Positions 56,492 through 64,000 are shown, counted from the first letter of the stretch. The stretch: DNA of 64,000 bases from CAIVPM01 sp964477265 (GCA_964477265.1 CAYZDJ010000005.1:1-64000), one strand, 5' to 3'. The notes: generated by a model from the sequence alone, not told the origin. Numbers and translations: made by a program.

Positions 56492-56965
56492 TTATATATG
56501 ATGATATTTTTCGTTTCGTAAAATAGTGCATGCACGATACACTTGTTCAGCAAGCATAAGCCTGAATATCTGGTGAGGAAAAACAAGTTTAGAAAAACTG
56601 CAAATCCAATTGGCACGCTGGTTTATGCTGTCATCAACACCAAAAGCACCACCAATAAGGAATACTATTTTCTTGCAACTTTCATTGGCACGTTGCTGTA
56701 TAAAATTTGCCAGTTCAGGCGATGAAAATTGCTTACCACGTTCATCCATCAACACTAAATAGTCTTCCTTTTGCAATTGATTGCTGATGAGTGTTGCCTC
56801 TGCTTTTTTCAAATCACTTTCACTTAAAACTGCAGCATTTTTTGGTGTTGCTATTATTTGCCATTCTGCATTAAAATACTTTTTTATTCTATTGGTAAAA
56901 TCATCAATGGCATTTTTTAAATTGCTATCATGAGGCTTACCAACACTCATTAAAATTATTTTCAT
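56492..56965 (-). CDS. rlmH: 23S rRNA pseudouridine-1915 N3-methyltransferase
   Basis: 157 aa from ATG 56965 (MKIILMSVGK); the ORF's further 32 upstream codons are not conserved-looking. SPOUT methyltransferase acting on the assembled 70S ribosome. Seen: KNAIDDFTNRIKKYF, DYLVLMDERGKQFSSPELANFI, VFLIGGAFGVDDSI (SAM knot), and C-terminal KLVFPHQIFRLMLAEQVYRACTILRNEKYHH. Standard length. Confidence 0.96.
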   Translation of the reverse strand: MKIILMSVGKPHDSNLKNAIDDFTNRIKKYFNAEWQIIATPKNAAVLSESDLKKAEATLISNQLQKEDYLVLMDERGKQFSSPELANFIQQRANESCKKIVFLIGGAFGVDDSINQRANWICSFSKLVFPHQIFRLMLAEQVYRACTILRNEKYHHI

Positions 56966-57114
56966 TTTATTTCTCACAGATAATACTGATATTACATATA
57001 ATGGTGTTAATCTTTTTTGCAAATTAAATCTAAATTGTACTAACAATAGACGATAAACCAAAAACGAGCAACAAACCTTAACTTCGTTTTTTTAGGATAA
57101 AAACCTAACTTACA

Positions 57115-58707
57115 ATGCAACAAAAAATCTCTTTAAAACTAACACCTAGTGAAGCTGCAAGTGCTGCTATCATTACATCTTACATTGCTGCACATTTATC
57201 TATACAAGAACAACAGGTAACCGGATTTTACAAATTGAAAGAATCCATTGATGCACGTAGTCGCCACCAGATTTGGATTAACCTAACACTTTATGTTTTT
57301 ATTAACGAGCCTTTTGTTGCAAGAAAAGTTGATGAAGTTAAGTATAAAGTTTTACCACAAAATGCTAAAGAAGTAGTTGTAATTGGTGCAGGCCCAGCAG
57401 GATTGTTTGCTGCTTTAAAATTGATTGAACTTGGTGTAAAACCAATAGTGCTGGAACGTGGGAAAAATGTAAGGGACAGGCGTAGGGATTTGGCACAACT
57501 CAATAAAGAAGGCATTGTAAACCCTGAAAGTAATTATTGCTTTGGCGAAGGTGGTGCAGGCACTTATAGTGATGGAAAGCTTTATACACGCAGTAACAAA
57601 CGTGGAAATATTGATAGCATTTTAAACACGTTTGTACAATTTGGGGCAGATGAAAAAATACTATATCAAACACACCCACACATTGGCACAAATAAATTAC
57701 CACACATTATTGCAGCTATGAGAGATTGCATTATTGCTTGTGATGGCGAAGTGCATTTTAATACTAAGGTTACAAATTTTGTTGTAAAAAATAATGTACT
57801 TGAAACTGTAGAAGTTAGCAATGGCAATAGTTTCAAAGCAAATAAAATTATACTTGCTACTGGACATAGTGCAAGAGATATTTTTGAATTGCTGCATAAT
57901 AAAAATATTTTAATAGAAGCAAAGCCGTTTGCTTTAGGCGTTAGAATTGAGCATCCACAAAGTATAATCGATGAATGCCAGTATCATTTGCCATCACAAA
58001 AAAATGGCAGGGGGGAATTTTTGCCACCAGCAAGCTATAGTTTGGTAGAGCAAGTAAATGGGAGAGGAGTGTTTAGTTTTTGTATGTGCCCAGGTGGAAT
58101 TATTGCTGCTGCTGCTACAGATGCCAATGAAATTGTTGTGAATGGATGGAGCCCAAGCAAAAGGAATAATCCTTATGCTAACAGCGGAATGGTTGTGAGT
58201 GTTGAGATTGAAGATGCCATTAAACAATTTAAAATTCAAAATTCAAAATTCAAAATAGATTCTTTAACTCTTTTAAACTTTCAAAAAAAAGTAGAGCAAC
58301 AAGCTTATACAATTGGTGGAGGAAATTTAGTTGCACCAGCACAACGAGTTGTGGATTTTTGTGAAGGTAAATTGTCTAAGGATTTGCCCAATTGCTCGTA
58401 TATACCAGGCATTGCAAGTGCAGATATGGCAAGTGTTTTACCAAAATTTGTTTATCAATCTTTGCAACAAGGTATTAAAGCTTTTGGTAAAAGAATGAGA
58501 CAGTATTATACCAATGAAGCCCTTGTTGTTGCTACAGAAAGCAGAACTTCATCGCCTGTTAGAATACCCAGAAACACTAATGATTTGCAACATCCGCAAA
58601 TAAAAAATTTATATCCCTGTGGCGAAGGTGCAGGCTATGCTGGTGGCATTGTAAGTGCTGCAATGGATGGAGAAAGAGTTGCTGAAATGATTACTAAAAC
58701 TATTTAA
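57115..58707 (+). CDS. FAD-dependent dehydrogenase (COG2509-like)
   Basis: 530 aa. Seen: FAD Rossmann motif VVIGAGPAGLFAALKL (about 90-105), ERGKNVRDRRRDL, NYCFGEGGAGTYSDGKLYTRS (about 140-160), ATGHSARDIFELL, LGVRIEHPQ, FSFCMCPGG, and C-terminal LYPCGEGAGYAGGIVSAAMDGERVAE. It matches a conserved family of uncharacterised FAD dehydrogenases in Bacteroidota and other bacteria. A heptamer repeat (58231-58257) encodes FKIQNSKFKID in a loop. The final stop overlaps the stop of the convergent next gene by 4 nt. Confidence 0.88.
   Translation: MQQKISLKLTPSEAASAAIITSYIAAHLSIQEQQVTGFYKLKESIDARSRHQIWINLTLYVFINEPFVARKVDEVKYKVLPQNAKEVVVIGAGPAGLFAALKLIELGVKPIVLERGKNVRDRRRDLAQLNKEGIVNPESNYCFGEGGAGTYSDGKLYTRSNKRGNIDSILNTFVQFGADEKILYQTHPHIGTNKLPHIIAAMRDCIIACDGEVHFNTKVTNFVVKNNVLETVEVSNGNSFKANKIILATGHSARDIFELLHNKNILIEAKPFALGVRIEHPQSIIDECQYHLPSQKNGRGEFLPPASYSLVEQVNGRGVFSFCMCPGGIIAAAATDANEIVVNGWSPSKRNNPYANSGMVVSVEIEDAIKQFKIQNSKFKIDSLTLLNFQKKVEQQAYTIGGGNLVAPAQRVVDFCEGKLSKDLPNCSYIPGIASADMASVLPKFVYQSLQQGIKAFGKRMRQYYTNEALVVATESRTSSPVRIPRNTNDLQHPQIKNLYPCGEGAGYAGGIVSAAMDGERVAEMITKTI
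58231..58257. repeat. heptamer repeat AAAATTC x3 inside the FAD dehydrogenase gene
   Basis: aaaattc aaaattc aaaattc, then aaaata. In frame; it encodes a Lys/Asn/Ser-rich loop (KIQNSKFKI). Confidence 0.88.
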
Positions 58708-59174
58708 AATTTATATCCAAAAGAAAGGCCAAAATAGTATGGCATAAAATAGCCGTTTGTAATTATGGGATTAGCTGCAACCCGAAATTGAAAGCCTTTG
58801 TTTTTTGGTTGACTTCGATATCCAAAATTTAAAGTCGCAAAACTTTTTGTTCTGCCATTTCCAAAATCAAAAATGGATCCATCTGTTTGAACAAATGTGT
58901 AATTTAAACCAACTTCAAAAAAATGTCTATCATCATTTCCTGTAATATAATTAATGCCAATTGGTAGCGATAAAAAACCATCACCTTTTCCACCAACACC
59001 ACCAATGCCAACTCTATAGCCCCAACCATCATTCTTTTTTTCGAAACGTTTATCAAAATTGAAACTAGCCAAACCTGGTCCAAATAATTCGAAATAAACC
59101 GAATTATTATTTACTTGAGCAGCACACCATTGAAACGCAATAACAACAGCAATTAACAAGACTATTTTTTTCAT
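58704..59174 (-). CDS. small exported outer-membrane-like protein
   Basis: 156 aa. Signal peptide MKKIVLLIAVVIAFQWCAAQ. The rest is rich in aromatic and Gly residues with alternating strands (WGYRVGIGGVGGKGDGFLSLPIGINYIT, FFEVGLNYTFVQTDGS, FATLNFGYRSQ, YYFGLSFGYKF), consistent with a small beta-barrel ending in Phe. No family assigned. Confidence 0.68.
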   Translation of the reverse strand: MKKIVLLIAVVIAFQWCAAQVNNNSVYFELFGPGLASFNFDKRFEKKNDGWGYRVGIGGVGGKGDGFLSLPIGINYITGNDDRHFFEVGLNYTFVQTDGSIFDFGNGRTKSFATLNFGYRSQPKNKGFQFRVAANPIITNGYFMPYYFGLSFGYKF

Positions 59175-59285
59175 ATTAATTTTTTACAATGATAAATAAT
59201 TAAAAAATAAATTAACATTTATTAACACATCTTGTAATATTTTATAAAAAACTTACACCAATCTTTGTGCTAACAAATTCTGCTT

Positions 59286-60221
59286 ATGCAAAACATATTA
59301 GAACTGCAAAACATTAAAAAACATTTTGCTACTCAAAAAGCTGTTGATGATATTTCTTTTTCTATTCCACAAGGAAATATTTTTGGATTGCTTGGCCCAA
59401 ATGGTGCCGGTAAAACCACTTTAATAAGAATGGTTACTGGCATTTTTTATCAAGATGCTGGCAAAATTATTTTTGATGGAAAAAATTTTGACCCAACAAA
59501 TGATGCTGTAAAAATTGGATATATGCCAGAAGAACGTGGTTTGTATAAGAAAATGAAAATTGGTGAGCAAGCCTTGTATCTTGCACAAATAAAGGGTTTG
59601 AGTAAAAGTGAGGCAATGGAAAAAATTAAATTCTGGTTTAGAAGACTAGAAATGGAAAGTTGGTGGAATAAAAAAGTTGAAGACCTTAGTAAAGGAATGA
59701 GCCAGAAACTTCAGTTTGTTACAACTGTTTTACACGAGCCTAAACTAATTATACTTGATGAACCTTTTAGTGGACTTGATCCATTGAATGCCAACTTGAT
59801 TAAAGATGAAATTTATGGATTGGCACAACGTGGCAGCACCATAATTTTTAGCACACACCGTATGGAGCAGGTTGAGGAGATATGTGATAAAATAGTTTTG
59901 GTAAATCTTGGTAAAAAAATATTGGATGGAACCGTGCAAAGCGTTAAGCAACAATTTAAGGAAAATAAATTTAGCATTAAACTAACTGAATTGCCTGCAA
60001 GTATTGATAATGCTGCGTTTACAGTGCTTGAGCAAAATGCAAATGCCTTAACTATTAAAATTAATGAAGGCTATAAAAGCAACAACTTGCTGCAATTCTT
60101 TTTACAGCAAAACTGCACAATAGAATCGTTTAACGAAATACTGCCAAGCCTTAACGATATATTCATTGATTTGGTAGAAGGAACAAAAGCAACTACAAGA
60201 GCATTTGCTGCAAGTCAGTAA
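59286..60221 (+). CDS. ABC transporter ATP-binding protein, NatA-like
   Basis: 311 aa. Walker A GPNGAGKTT (about 38), signature LSKGMSQKLQFVTT (about 140), Walker B LIILDEPFSGLDP (about 158), H-loop FSTHRME. The C-terminal about 80 residues form the extra domain found in NatA-type exporters. It is followed by an ABC-2 permease, with a heptamer repeat between them. Substrate unknown; a Na+ or drug exporter role is suggested by family only. Confidence 0.93.
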   Translation: MQNILELQNIKKHFATQKAVDDISFSIPQGNIFGLLGPNGAGKTTLIRMVTGIFYQDAGKIIFDGKNFDPTNDAVKIGYMPEERGLYKKMKIGEQALYLAQIKGLSKSEAMEKIKFWFRRLEMESWWNKKVEDLSKGMSQKLQFVTTVLHEPKLIILDEPFSGLDPLNANLIKDEIYGLAQRGSTIIFSTHRMEQVEEICDKIVLVNLGKKILDGTVQSVKQQFKENKFSIKLTELPASIDNAAFTVLEQNANALTIKINEGYKSNNLLQFFLQQNCTIESFNEILPSLNDIFIDLVEGTKATTRAFAASQ

Positions 60222-60222
60222 A

Positions 60223-60277
60223 TCAATAATCATTAAGTCATTCATGTTACATCATCAATCATTCAATTAACAATAAT
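60223..60277. repeat. degenerate heptamer repeat between two ABC genes
   Basis: Units cattaag tcattca tgttaca tcatcaa tcattca attaaca in 7-bp phase. It fills almost the whole spacer of a two-gene transporter unit. Confidence 0.6.
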
Positions 60278-60280
60278 AAA

Positions 60281-61597
60281 ATGAGCAAAATATTTATAGT
60301 AGCTAAAAGGGAATTTTTAACAAGGGTAAAAAAGAAAACATTTTTACTAACTACCATAGGCTTGCCAGTTTTGATTTTTGGCATATATGCCCTTATTTTT
60401 TACTTTGCTTCAAGTAGTAATGATGACACAAAAATTGCAGTAGTTGATGAAGCCAATGTGTTTAAAAACAAGCTAAGCGACACAGGAAAAGATATACACT
60501 TTTTATCAGTTAAGAATAAAACAAAGCAAGAATTGGATAGTGCTGTTTCTAAAAATGAATATGATGCCTACATATATATTCCATCAACATTTAGCTTAAA
60601 TAATTTAAAAGATTCAATACATATAGTTACTCAAAAAAGTATTGGTATGATTACCAAATCTAAAATTGAAAACAAGTTGAATGATGTGCTTGAAGAAAAC
60701 AAATTAACTACAAGCTTAAACCTTAATAAGTCGCAACTAGATAGCTTGCGGATAACTAATGTTGTGTCTTTTGTGAGTTTAACAAGTGGCAAGGATACCA
60801 ATGATAAATCTATTGCTAGCACAGCTGTTGGTTATGGCTTTGGCTTTTTAATTTATATAGTATTATTGATTTATGGCACAATGGTAATGCGTGGTGTAGC
60901 AGAAGAAAAAACAAACAGAATTGCAGAGGTAATTGTAAGCAGTATCAAGCCTTTTCAATTGATGATGGGAAAAATAGTAGGTATTGGCAGCGTAGGTTTA
61001 TTGCAATTTTTTATATGGATTGCCTTAACATTTATACTGAATTTTTTAGTGCCATTATTGATGCATACAAATTCACACAACCCAGCAATGGCAGGTGCTG
61101 TAGATAGTGTGCAACAAGCAGGTGCTATGACAAAAATTTCTGGTATTATTTCTCAAATCAATATTCCATTAATAGTATGCTGCTTTATGTTTTACTTTTT
61201 TGCAGGTTATTTTATGTATGCTTCTTTATTTGCAGCAATTGGCAGCCTTGTAAGCGATGACCCAAATGATGCACAGTCATTGACTTTGCCAGTAACCATG
61301 CCTATTATTTTTGGCTTTGTAATTATGATGCAAGCAGTTAATAGCCCAACATCTTCTATTGCAGTATTTGGTAGTTTATTTCCTTTAACATCACCAATTG
61401 TAATGATGGCAAGGGTTGCACATGGAGTGCCTGATGGGGTTTCTGTGTTTCAATTAATATTGAGCATGCTTTTACTTATTGTTGGATTTATAGGAACTAC
61501 ATGGGTTGCAGCAAAAATTTACAGGACAGGAATTTTAATGTATGGCAAAAAAGTAACGTTTAAAGAGCTAGGCAAGTTGGTGTTTAGAAAAAATTAA
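60281..61597 (+). CDS. ABC-2 type transporter permease, NatB-like
   Basis: 438 aa. One transmembrane helix at about 20-42, a large periplasmic loop (about 45-175), then five helices from about 180 (GFGFLIYIVLLIYGTMVMRGVAEEKTNRIAEVIVSSIKPFQLMMGKI, with the conserved EEK and the GKIVG helix). Partner of the ATPase 59 nt upstream. Confidence 0.92.
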   Translation: MSKIFIVAKREFLTRVKKKTFLLTTIGLPVLIFGIYALIFYFASSSNDDTKIAVVDEANVFKNKLSDTGKDIHFLSVKNKTKQELDSAVSKNEYDAYIYIPSTFSLNNLKDSIHIVTQKSIGMITKSKIENKLNDVLEENKLTTSLNLNKSQLDSLRITNVVSFVSLTSGKDTNDKSIASTAVGYGFGFLIYIVLLIYGTMVMRGVAEEKTNRIAEVIVSSIKPFQLMMGKIVGIGSVGLLQFFIWIALTFILNFLVPLLMHTNSHNPAMAGAVDSVQQAGAMTKISGIISQINIPLIVCCFMFYFFAGYFMYASLFAAIGSLVSDDPNDAQSLTLPVTMPIIFGFVIMMQAVNSPTSSIAVFGSLFPLTSPIVMMARVAHGVPDGVSVFQLILSMLLLIVGFIGTTWVAAKIYRTGILMYGKKVTFKELGKLVFRKN

Positions 61598-61620
61598 AAT
61601 GATAATATAAATGCTTTGAT

Positions 61621-61653
61621 AGGTGAGTGGTGGCTACTACTCACCTTTTTTAT
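61621..61653. terminator. terminator overlapping the 3' end of the LMW phosphatase gene
   Basis: AGGTGAGT / ACTCACCT stem followed by TTTTTT on the plus strand. The right arm also encodes the last codons and stop of the convergent phosphatase gene (61637). Confidence 0.82.
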
Positions 61654-62101
61654 TTTGTTTAATTAAAACTTCACAAGCTTCATCAATCATTGCAAATACA
61701 CTGTGGTAGCCATCTTCATTGCCATACCAAGGGTCAGGCACATTTTTATTTTGGGTTGGATATGATAAATTTAATAGTAAGTCAACCTTGCCTGCATTCC
61801 AGTCTTTACCACAAATTTCCTTTACATCTTCATAATTATTTTTGTCCATTACAAAAATTCTATCAAAGCGAATAATATCTTCTCTTGTAAATTTTCTGCA
61901 TTGTTGTTGACTTATATCAATGCCATTTTGTTTGGCAACTTTTATTGATAAATGATGTGGATTTTCTCCAACATGATAACCTGCTGTGCCAGCACTATCA
62001 ATAAACCAGTTTAGTTTTTTTTGCTGTAGCTTATGCTTTAAAATGCCCTCTGCTAATGGGCTTCTACAAATATTGCCTAAACAAACCATTAATATTTTCA
62101 T
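61637..62101 (-). CDS. low-molecular-weight protein tyrosine phosphatase
   Basis: 154 aa. P-loop CLGNICRSP (residues 7-15, CX5RS) and the catalytic Asp in DPWYG (about 121) are both present, as is IDSAGTAGYHVG. In bacteria it acts on phosphotyrosine proteins, often tyrosine kinases of polysaccharide export; no kinase is adjacent. The ATG follows a TACTTTCG box by exactly 4 nt, predicting a leaderless message. Confidence 0.93.
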   Translation of the reverse strand: MKILMVCLGNICRSPLAEGILKHKLQQKKLNWFIDSAGTAGYHVGENPHHLSIKVAKQNGIDISQQQCRKFTREDIIRFDRIFVMDKNNYEDVKEICGKDWNAGKVDLLLNLSYPTQNKNVPDPWYGNEDGYHSVFAMIDEACEVLIKQNKKGE

Positions 62102-62102
62102 T

Positions 62103-62231
62103 AAGCGAAAGTAATTTTTTTTTCGGGAGTTTTATTTCGGTAGTAATCGTAAGTATTCGTGAGTTTGCTCGTAAGAGGTTTAATTTTTTGTTTAATTCTC
62201 GACCCAAACTCACGAACTAAAACTTTCGCTA
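62103..62231. repeat. imperfect inverted repeat in the LMW-PTP/tonB intergenic region
   Basis: AAGCGAAAGT (62103-62112) pairs with ACTTTCGCT (62222-62230); TTCGTGAGTTTG (62156-62167) pairs with CAAACTCACGAA (62205-62216). The left arm has an extra stretch of about 40 nt. Confidence 0.75.
62106..62113 (-). promoter_or_regulatory. -7-like element abutting the LMW phosphatase start
   Basis: TACTTTCG on the minus strand, then CTTA, then ATG. The same TACTTTCG word lies just upstream of the FecA-like gene (about 9760). It falls inside a long inverted repeat. Confidence 0.5.
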
Positions 62232-62349
62232 AATTTTTTTATGGAAATTTTTTATTGCAAACATCTAATAGGCAACAGCTGTTAAATTAAAAATTATTTG
62301 TTCATTTCCTTATTTCTCTATAAAGATTAAGGAGTAAAAATTATTTACA

Positions 62350-63177
62350 ATGAAACCAGAAAATATTTTAAAAACAGACTGGCTTGATATTTTATTTCAA
62401 AACAAAAACAAAGATTATGGTGCATATCAATTGCGTAAGCAATATTCAAATCGGTTAAAGAAATCGCTTGGCATTACTGCATTATTGGTGCTTGTTTTTG
62501 CAGGCTTGCAAAGCTGGAAAACACCTAAGAAAACTGTAACACTTGAGTTTGGTAAATTAGCAACACTTGAATTACAAAACTTAAATATCGACAAACCAAA
62601 GCCAAGAGAAATTGAGAAAGAAAAACCTGCACCAAAAAATGATATTAATGAAGTGAAAAATACGACTGTAGTAATAGTTCCAAAGGATAAGGCTGATTCT
62701 AATATTCGTACAAATAATCAGCTTGATACATCTAAAACTGGATTTCAAAATATATTTGGTAATGGCAGAGATTCTGGCTTGGTAGATGTGATACATGGCG
62801 ATACTGGCGATGGAGGAAATGGAAAAGGCAAACCAAATAAAGATCCTGAGACTGGTGAAGGTGGAATCGAGTTGAATCCTTCTGTAATGCCTGAATTTGT
62901 TGGTGGTATAGATGCTTTAAGGAATTTTATGTTGCGTAATCTTCGCCAGCCAGATGACATTGAAGAAGGACAAAAGATAATGGTGATTGCAAGGTTTGTT
63001 GTAGATAAAAATGGACAAATAAGTGATGTTGAAATTGAACAAAGTGGGAGAGAGGATTTGGACGATGAAGTAAGACGTGTTATAAAAAGGATGCCTGCTT
63101 GGAAACCTGGCTTGCAAAATGGTTTTCCTGTGGCTGCATATTTTAAAATGCCTGTAACATTTATAAACAATAATTAA
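62350..63177 (+). CDS. TonB-family energy transducer
   Basis: 275 aa. One transmembrane helix (about 38-55), a Lys/Pro-rich periplasmic linker (KPKPREIEKEKPAPKND), and a C-terminal TonB domain (about 180-275: PEFVGGIDALRNFMLRNLRQPDDIEEGQKIMVIARFVVDKNGQISDVEIEQSG...AWKPGLQNGFPVAAYFKMPVTF). Couples the proton motive force to outer-membrane receptors. No exbBD in the window. Followed by a small membrane gene and a PstS-like lipoprotein. Confidence 0.92.
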   Translation: MKPENILKTDWLDILFQNKNKDYGAYQLRKQYSNRLKKSLGITALLVLVFAGLQSWKTPKKTVTLEFGKLATLELQNLNIDKPKPREIEKEKPAPKNDINEVKNTTVVIVPKDKADSNIRTNNQLDTSKTGFQNIFGNGRDSGLVDVIHGDTGDGGNGKGKPNKDPETGEGGIELNPSVMPEFVGGIDALRNFMLRNLRQPDDIEEGQKIMVIARFVVDKNGQISDVEIEQSGREDLDDEVRRVIKRMPAWKPGLQNGFPVAAYFKMPVTFINNN

Positions 63178-63184
63178 GGTATAA

Positions 63185-63239
63185 GCCACAAATGCACAAA
63201 TGAAAATCTTGTTAATAAATTGCTTGTGTATTTTGTGGC
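63185..63239. repeat. hairpin repeat (GCCACAAATGCACAA family)
   Basis: GCCACAAATGCACAA (63185-63199) and TTGTGTATTTTGTGGC (63224-63239) form an imperfect stem. Same design as 56429-56480. Confidence 0.75.
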
Positions 63240-63273
63240 TAATATTTTCCCCATAAATTGCAGCCTTTATTTT

Positions 63274-63507
63274 ATGAACGAAGATTACAGAGACAGAAAC
63301 AAAAAAGGATTTGATGTGTTACAATCAGTTCGTCATTTTACCATGGCAATATTGTTTGTAGTAATGGGGCTTATGTTTTTTCTGGCAGATAAATATAATA
63401 TAACGCAGCTATTGCAGTTTGATAAATTATTTAGGTACATTTTTGGTGGCATTTGCTTTTTGTATGGTGGTTTTAGAATATATAGAGGAATAAAGAAAGA
63501 TTATTAA
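63274..63507 (+). CDS. small two-helix membrane protein
   Basis: 77 aa from ATG 63274 (MNEDYRDRNKKGFDVLQ); the ORF's 18 upstream codons overlap the hairpin repeat and are unlikely. Two hydrophobic helices (about 24-42 and 51-68). No family recognised. Its stop overlaps the next start by one base (TAATG), so it is probably coupled to the PstS-like gene. Confidence 0.75.
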   Translation: MNEDYRDRNKKGFDVLQSVRHFTMAILFVVMGLMFFLADKYNITQLLQFDKLFRYIFGGICFLYGGFRIYRGIKKDY

Positions 63508-64000
63508 TGAAAAGAATATTTGTTTTTATTGTCGCACTTTTTTTACTTGCTTGTTCGTCTAACAATAATGCAAATAGCAATAAGCCATTGAAAGCTGAAA
63601 CCCTTGACAGTGGCCATATAAACATTAGTGTTGATGCTAGTTTCAAGCCAGTAATTAACGAGCAGCTTAAAGTATTTTTAGCACTTTATCCCAATGCAAA
63701 AATTAATGTTGAATATAAAAGCGAAGTGGATTGCTTTAAAGATTTGGCAAAAGACAGCACAAGGTTGATAGTGGTTTCAAGAGGCTTGACAAGCGAAGAA
63801 AATGATTATTATAAAAGTAAGCTTTTGTTTAAACCTTTTTATGCAAAAATTGCTTATGATGCAGTGGCAGCAATAGTTAACATTAATAATGCTGATACAC
63901 TTTTTTCTTTTAATGATATAAAAAATATTTTGAGTGGGCAAAGAAAATACACTGCAATTTTAGATGGTACAAATGCTACAAGCACAGTTAAATTTTTGCA
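63507..64000 (+). CDS. PstS-like substrate-binding lipoprotein, 3' truncated
   Basis: At least 164 aa; runs off the window. Lipobox LLACSS (Cys16). The following region resembles phosphate/sulfate-type binding proteins of the PBP-II fold (INISVDASFKPVINEQLKVFLALYPNAKINVEY, SRGLTSEE, YDAVAAIVNINNADTLFSFNDIKNILSGQ). In Bacteroidota, PstS-like genes often follow a TonB transducer, as here; they need not belong to a Pst transporter. Confidence 0.82.
   Translation, partial: MKRIFVFIVALFLLACSSNNNANSNKPLKAETLDSGHINISVDASFKPVINEQLKVFLALYPNAKINVEYKSEVDCFKDLAKDSTRLIVVSRGLTSEENDYYKSKLLFKPFYAKIAYDAVAAIVNINNADTLFSFNDIKNILSGQRKYTAILDGTNATSTVKFL

Noticed and set aside
46620..60277. CRISPR array made of the heptamer repeats
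   Set aside because: Units are 7 bp with no spacers, too short and degenerate for CRISPR; no cas genes in the window.

Overview
This AT-rich window comes from a Bacteroidota draft scaffold, most likely of the order Chitinophagales (Chitinophagaceae-like). The evidence is: very large exported proteins with type IX secretion (T9SS) sorting domains (both CHU_C/type B and type A), TonB-dependent receptors, an alpha-oxoamine synthase of the sphingolipid type, a tmRNA whose tag has the Bacteroidota GxxxYAMAA pattern, and repeated use of the Bacteroidota -33/-7 promoter (TTG-N19-TAnnTTTG). Two runs of exactly 100 N (27996-28095 and 52411-52510) are scaffold gaps of unknown true size.

Layout. 1-0.8 kb: 3' end of a giant T9SS surface protein. 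0.86-1.2 kb: tmRNA (minus strand). 1.4-12 kb: housekeeping genes (purB, gamma-carbonic anhydrase-like protein, fabG, di-haem peroxidase, SPT-like PLP enzyme, M28 peptidase, thrC) and a FecA-like TonB receptor. 12-20 kb (minus strand): ftsK, TfoX-like protein, lipoprotein thioredoxin, VWA protein, LEA14-like lipoprotein, pgk. 20.3-30.0 kb: one giant surface protein gene broken by an assembly gap. 30-42.5 kb (minus strand): uvrA, a TonB receptor fused to a heavy-metal-binding domain with a HYC_CC_PP-like partner, prfB with a programmed frameshift, recR, TPR protein, surA-like PPIase. 42.7-54.4 kb: bifunctional nuclease, AraC regulator with an overlapping small membrane gene, metallophosphoesterase, DUF721 protein, MlaE permease, lpxD, dapD, PAP2 phosphatase, periplasmic-binding-fold protein. 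54.4-64 kb: lipB, pepT, rlmH, FAD dehydrogenase, NatA/NatB-like ABC exporter, LMW phosphatase, TonB-like protein, and a truncated PstS-like lipoprotein.

How parts fit together. Most genes are ordinary core metabolism in short units. The functional groupings with some content are: lipid and envelope genes (spt-like, lpxD, mlaE, PAP2, lipB); metal uptake or sensing (HMA-TonB receptor plus HYC_CC_PP protein); surface display (the two T9SS giants with shared Cys-containing GCDS repeats); and ribosome rescue/termination (ssrA, prfB).

The most unusual signal is not a gene but a layer of small repeats. Degenerate tandem repeats with a strict 7-bp period occur in at least ten intergenic spots and also inside ftsK, thrC and an FAD dehydrogenase. 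A GC-rich double-hairpin element of about 109 bp sits in frame inside uvrA. Several families of hairpin elements recur in inverted orientation across the window. A second theme is very short leaders: for recR, LMW-PTP, uvrA and purB the -7-like box ends exactly 4 nt before the start codon, which predicts leaderless mRNAs.
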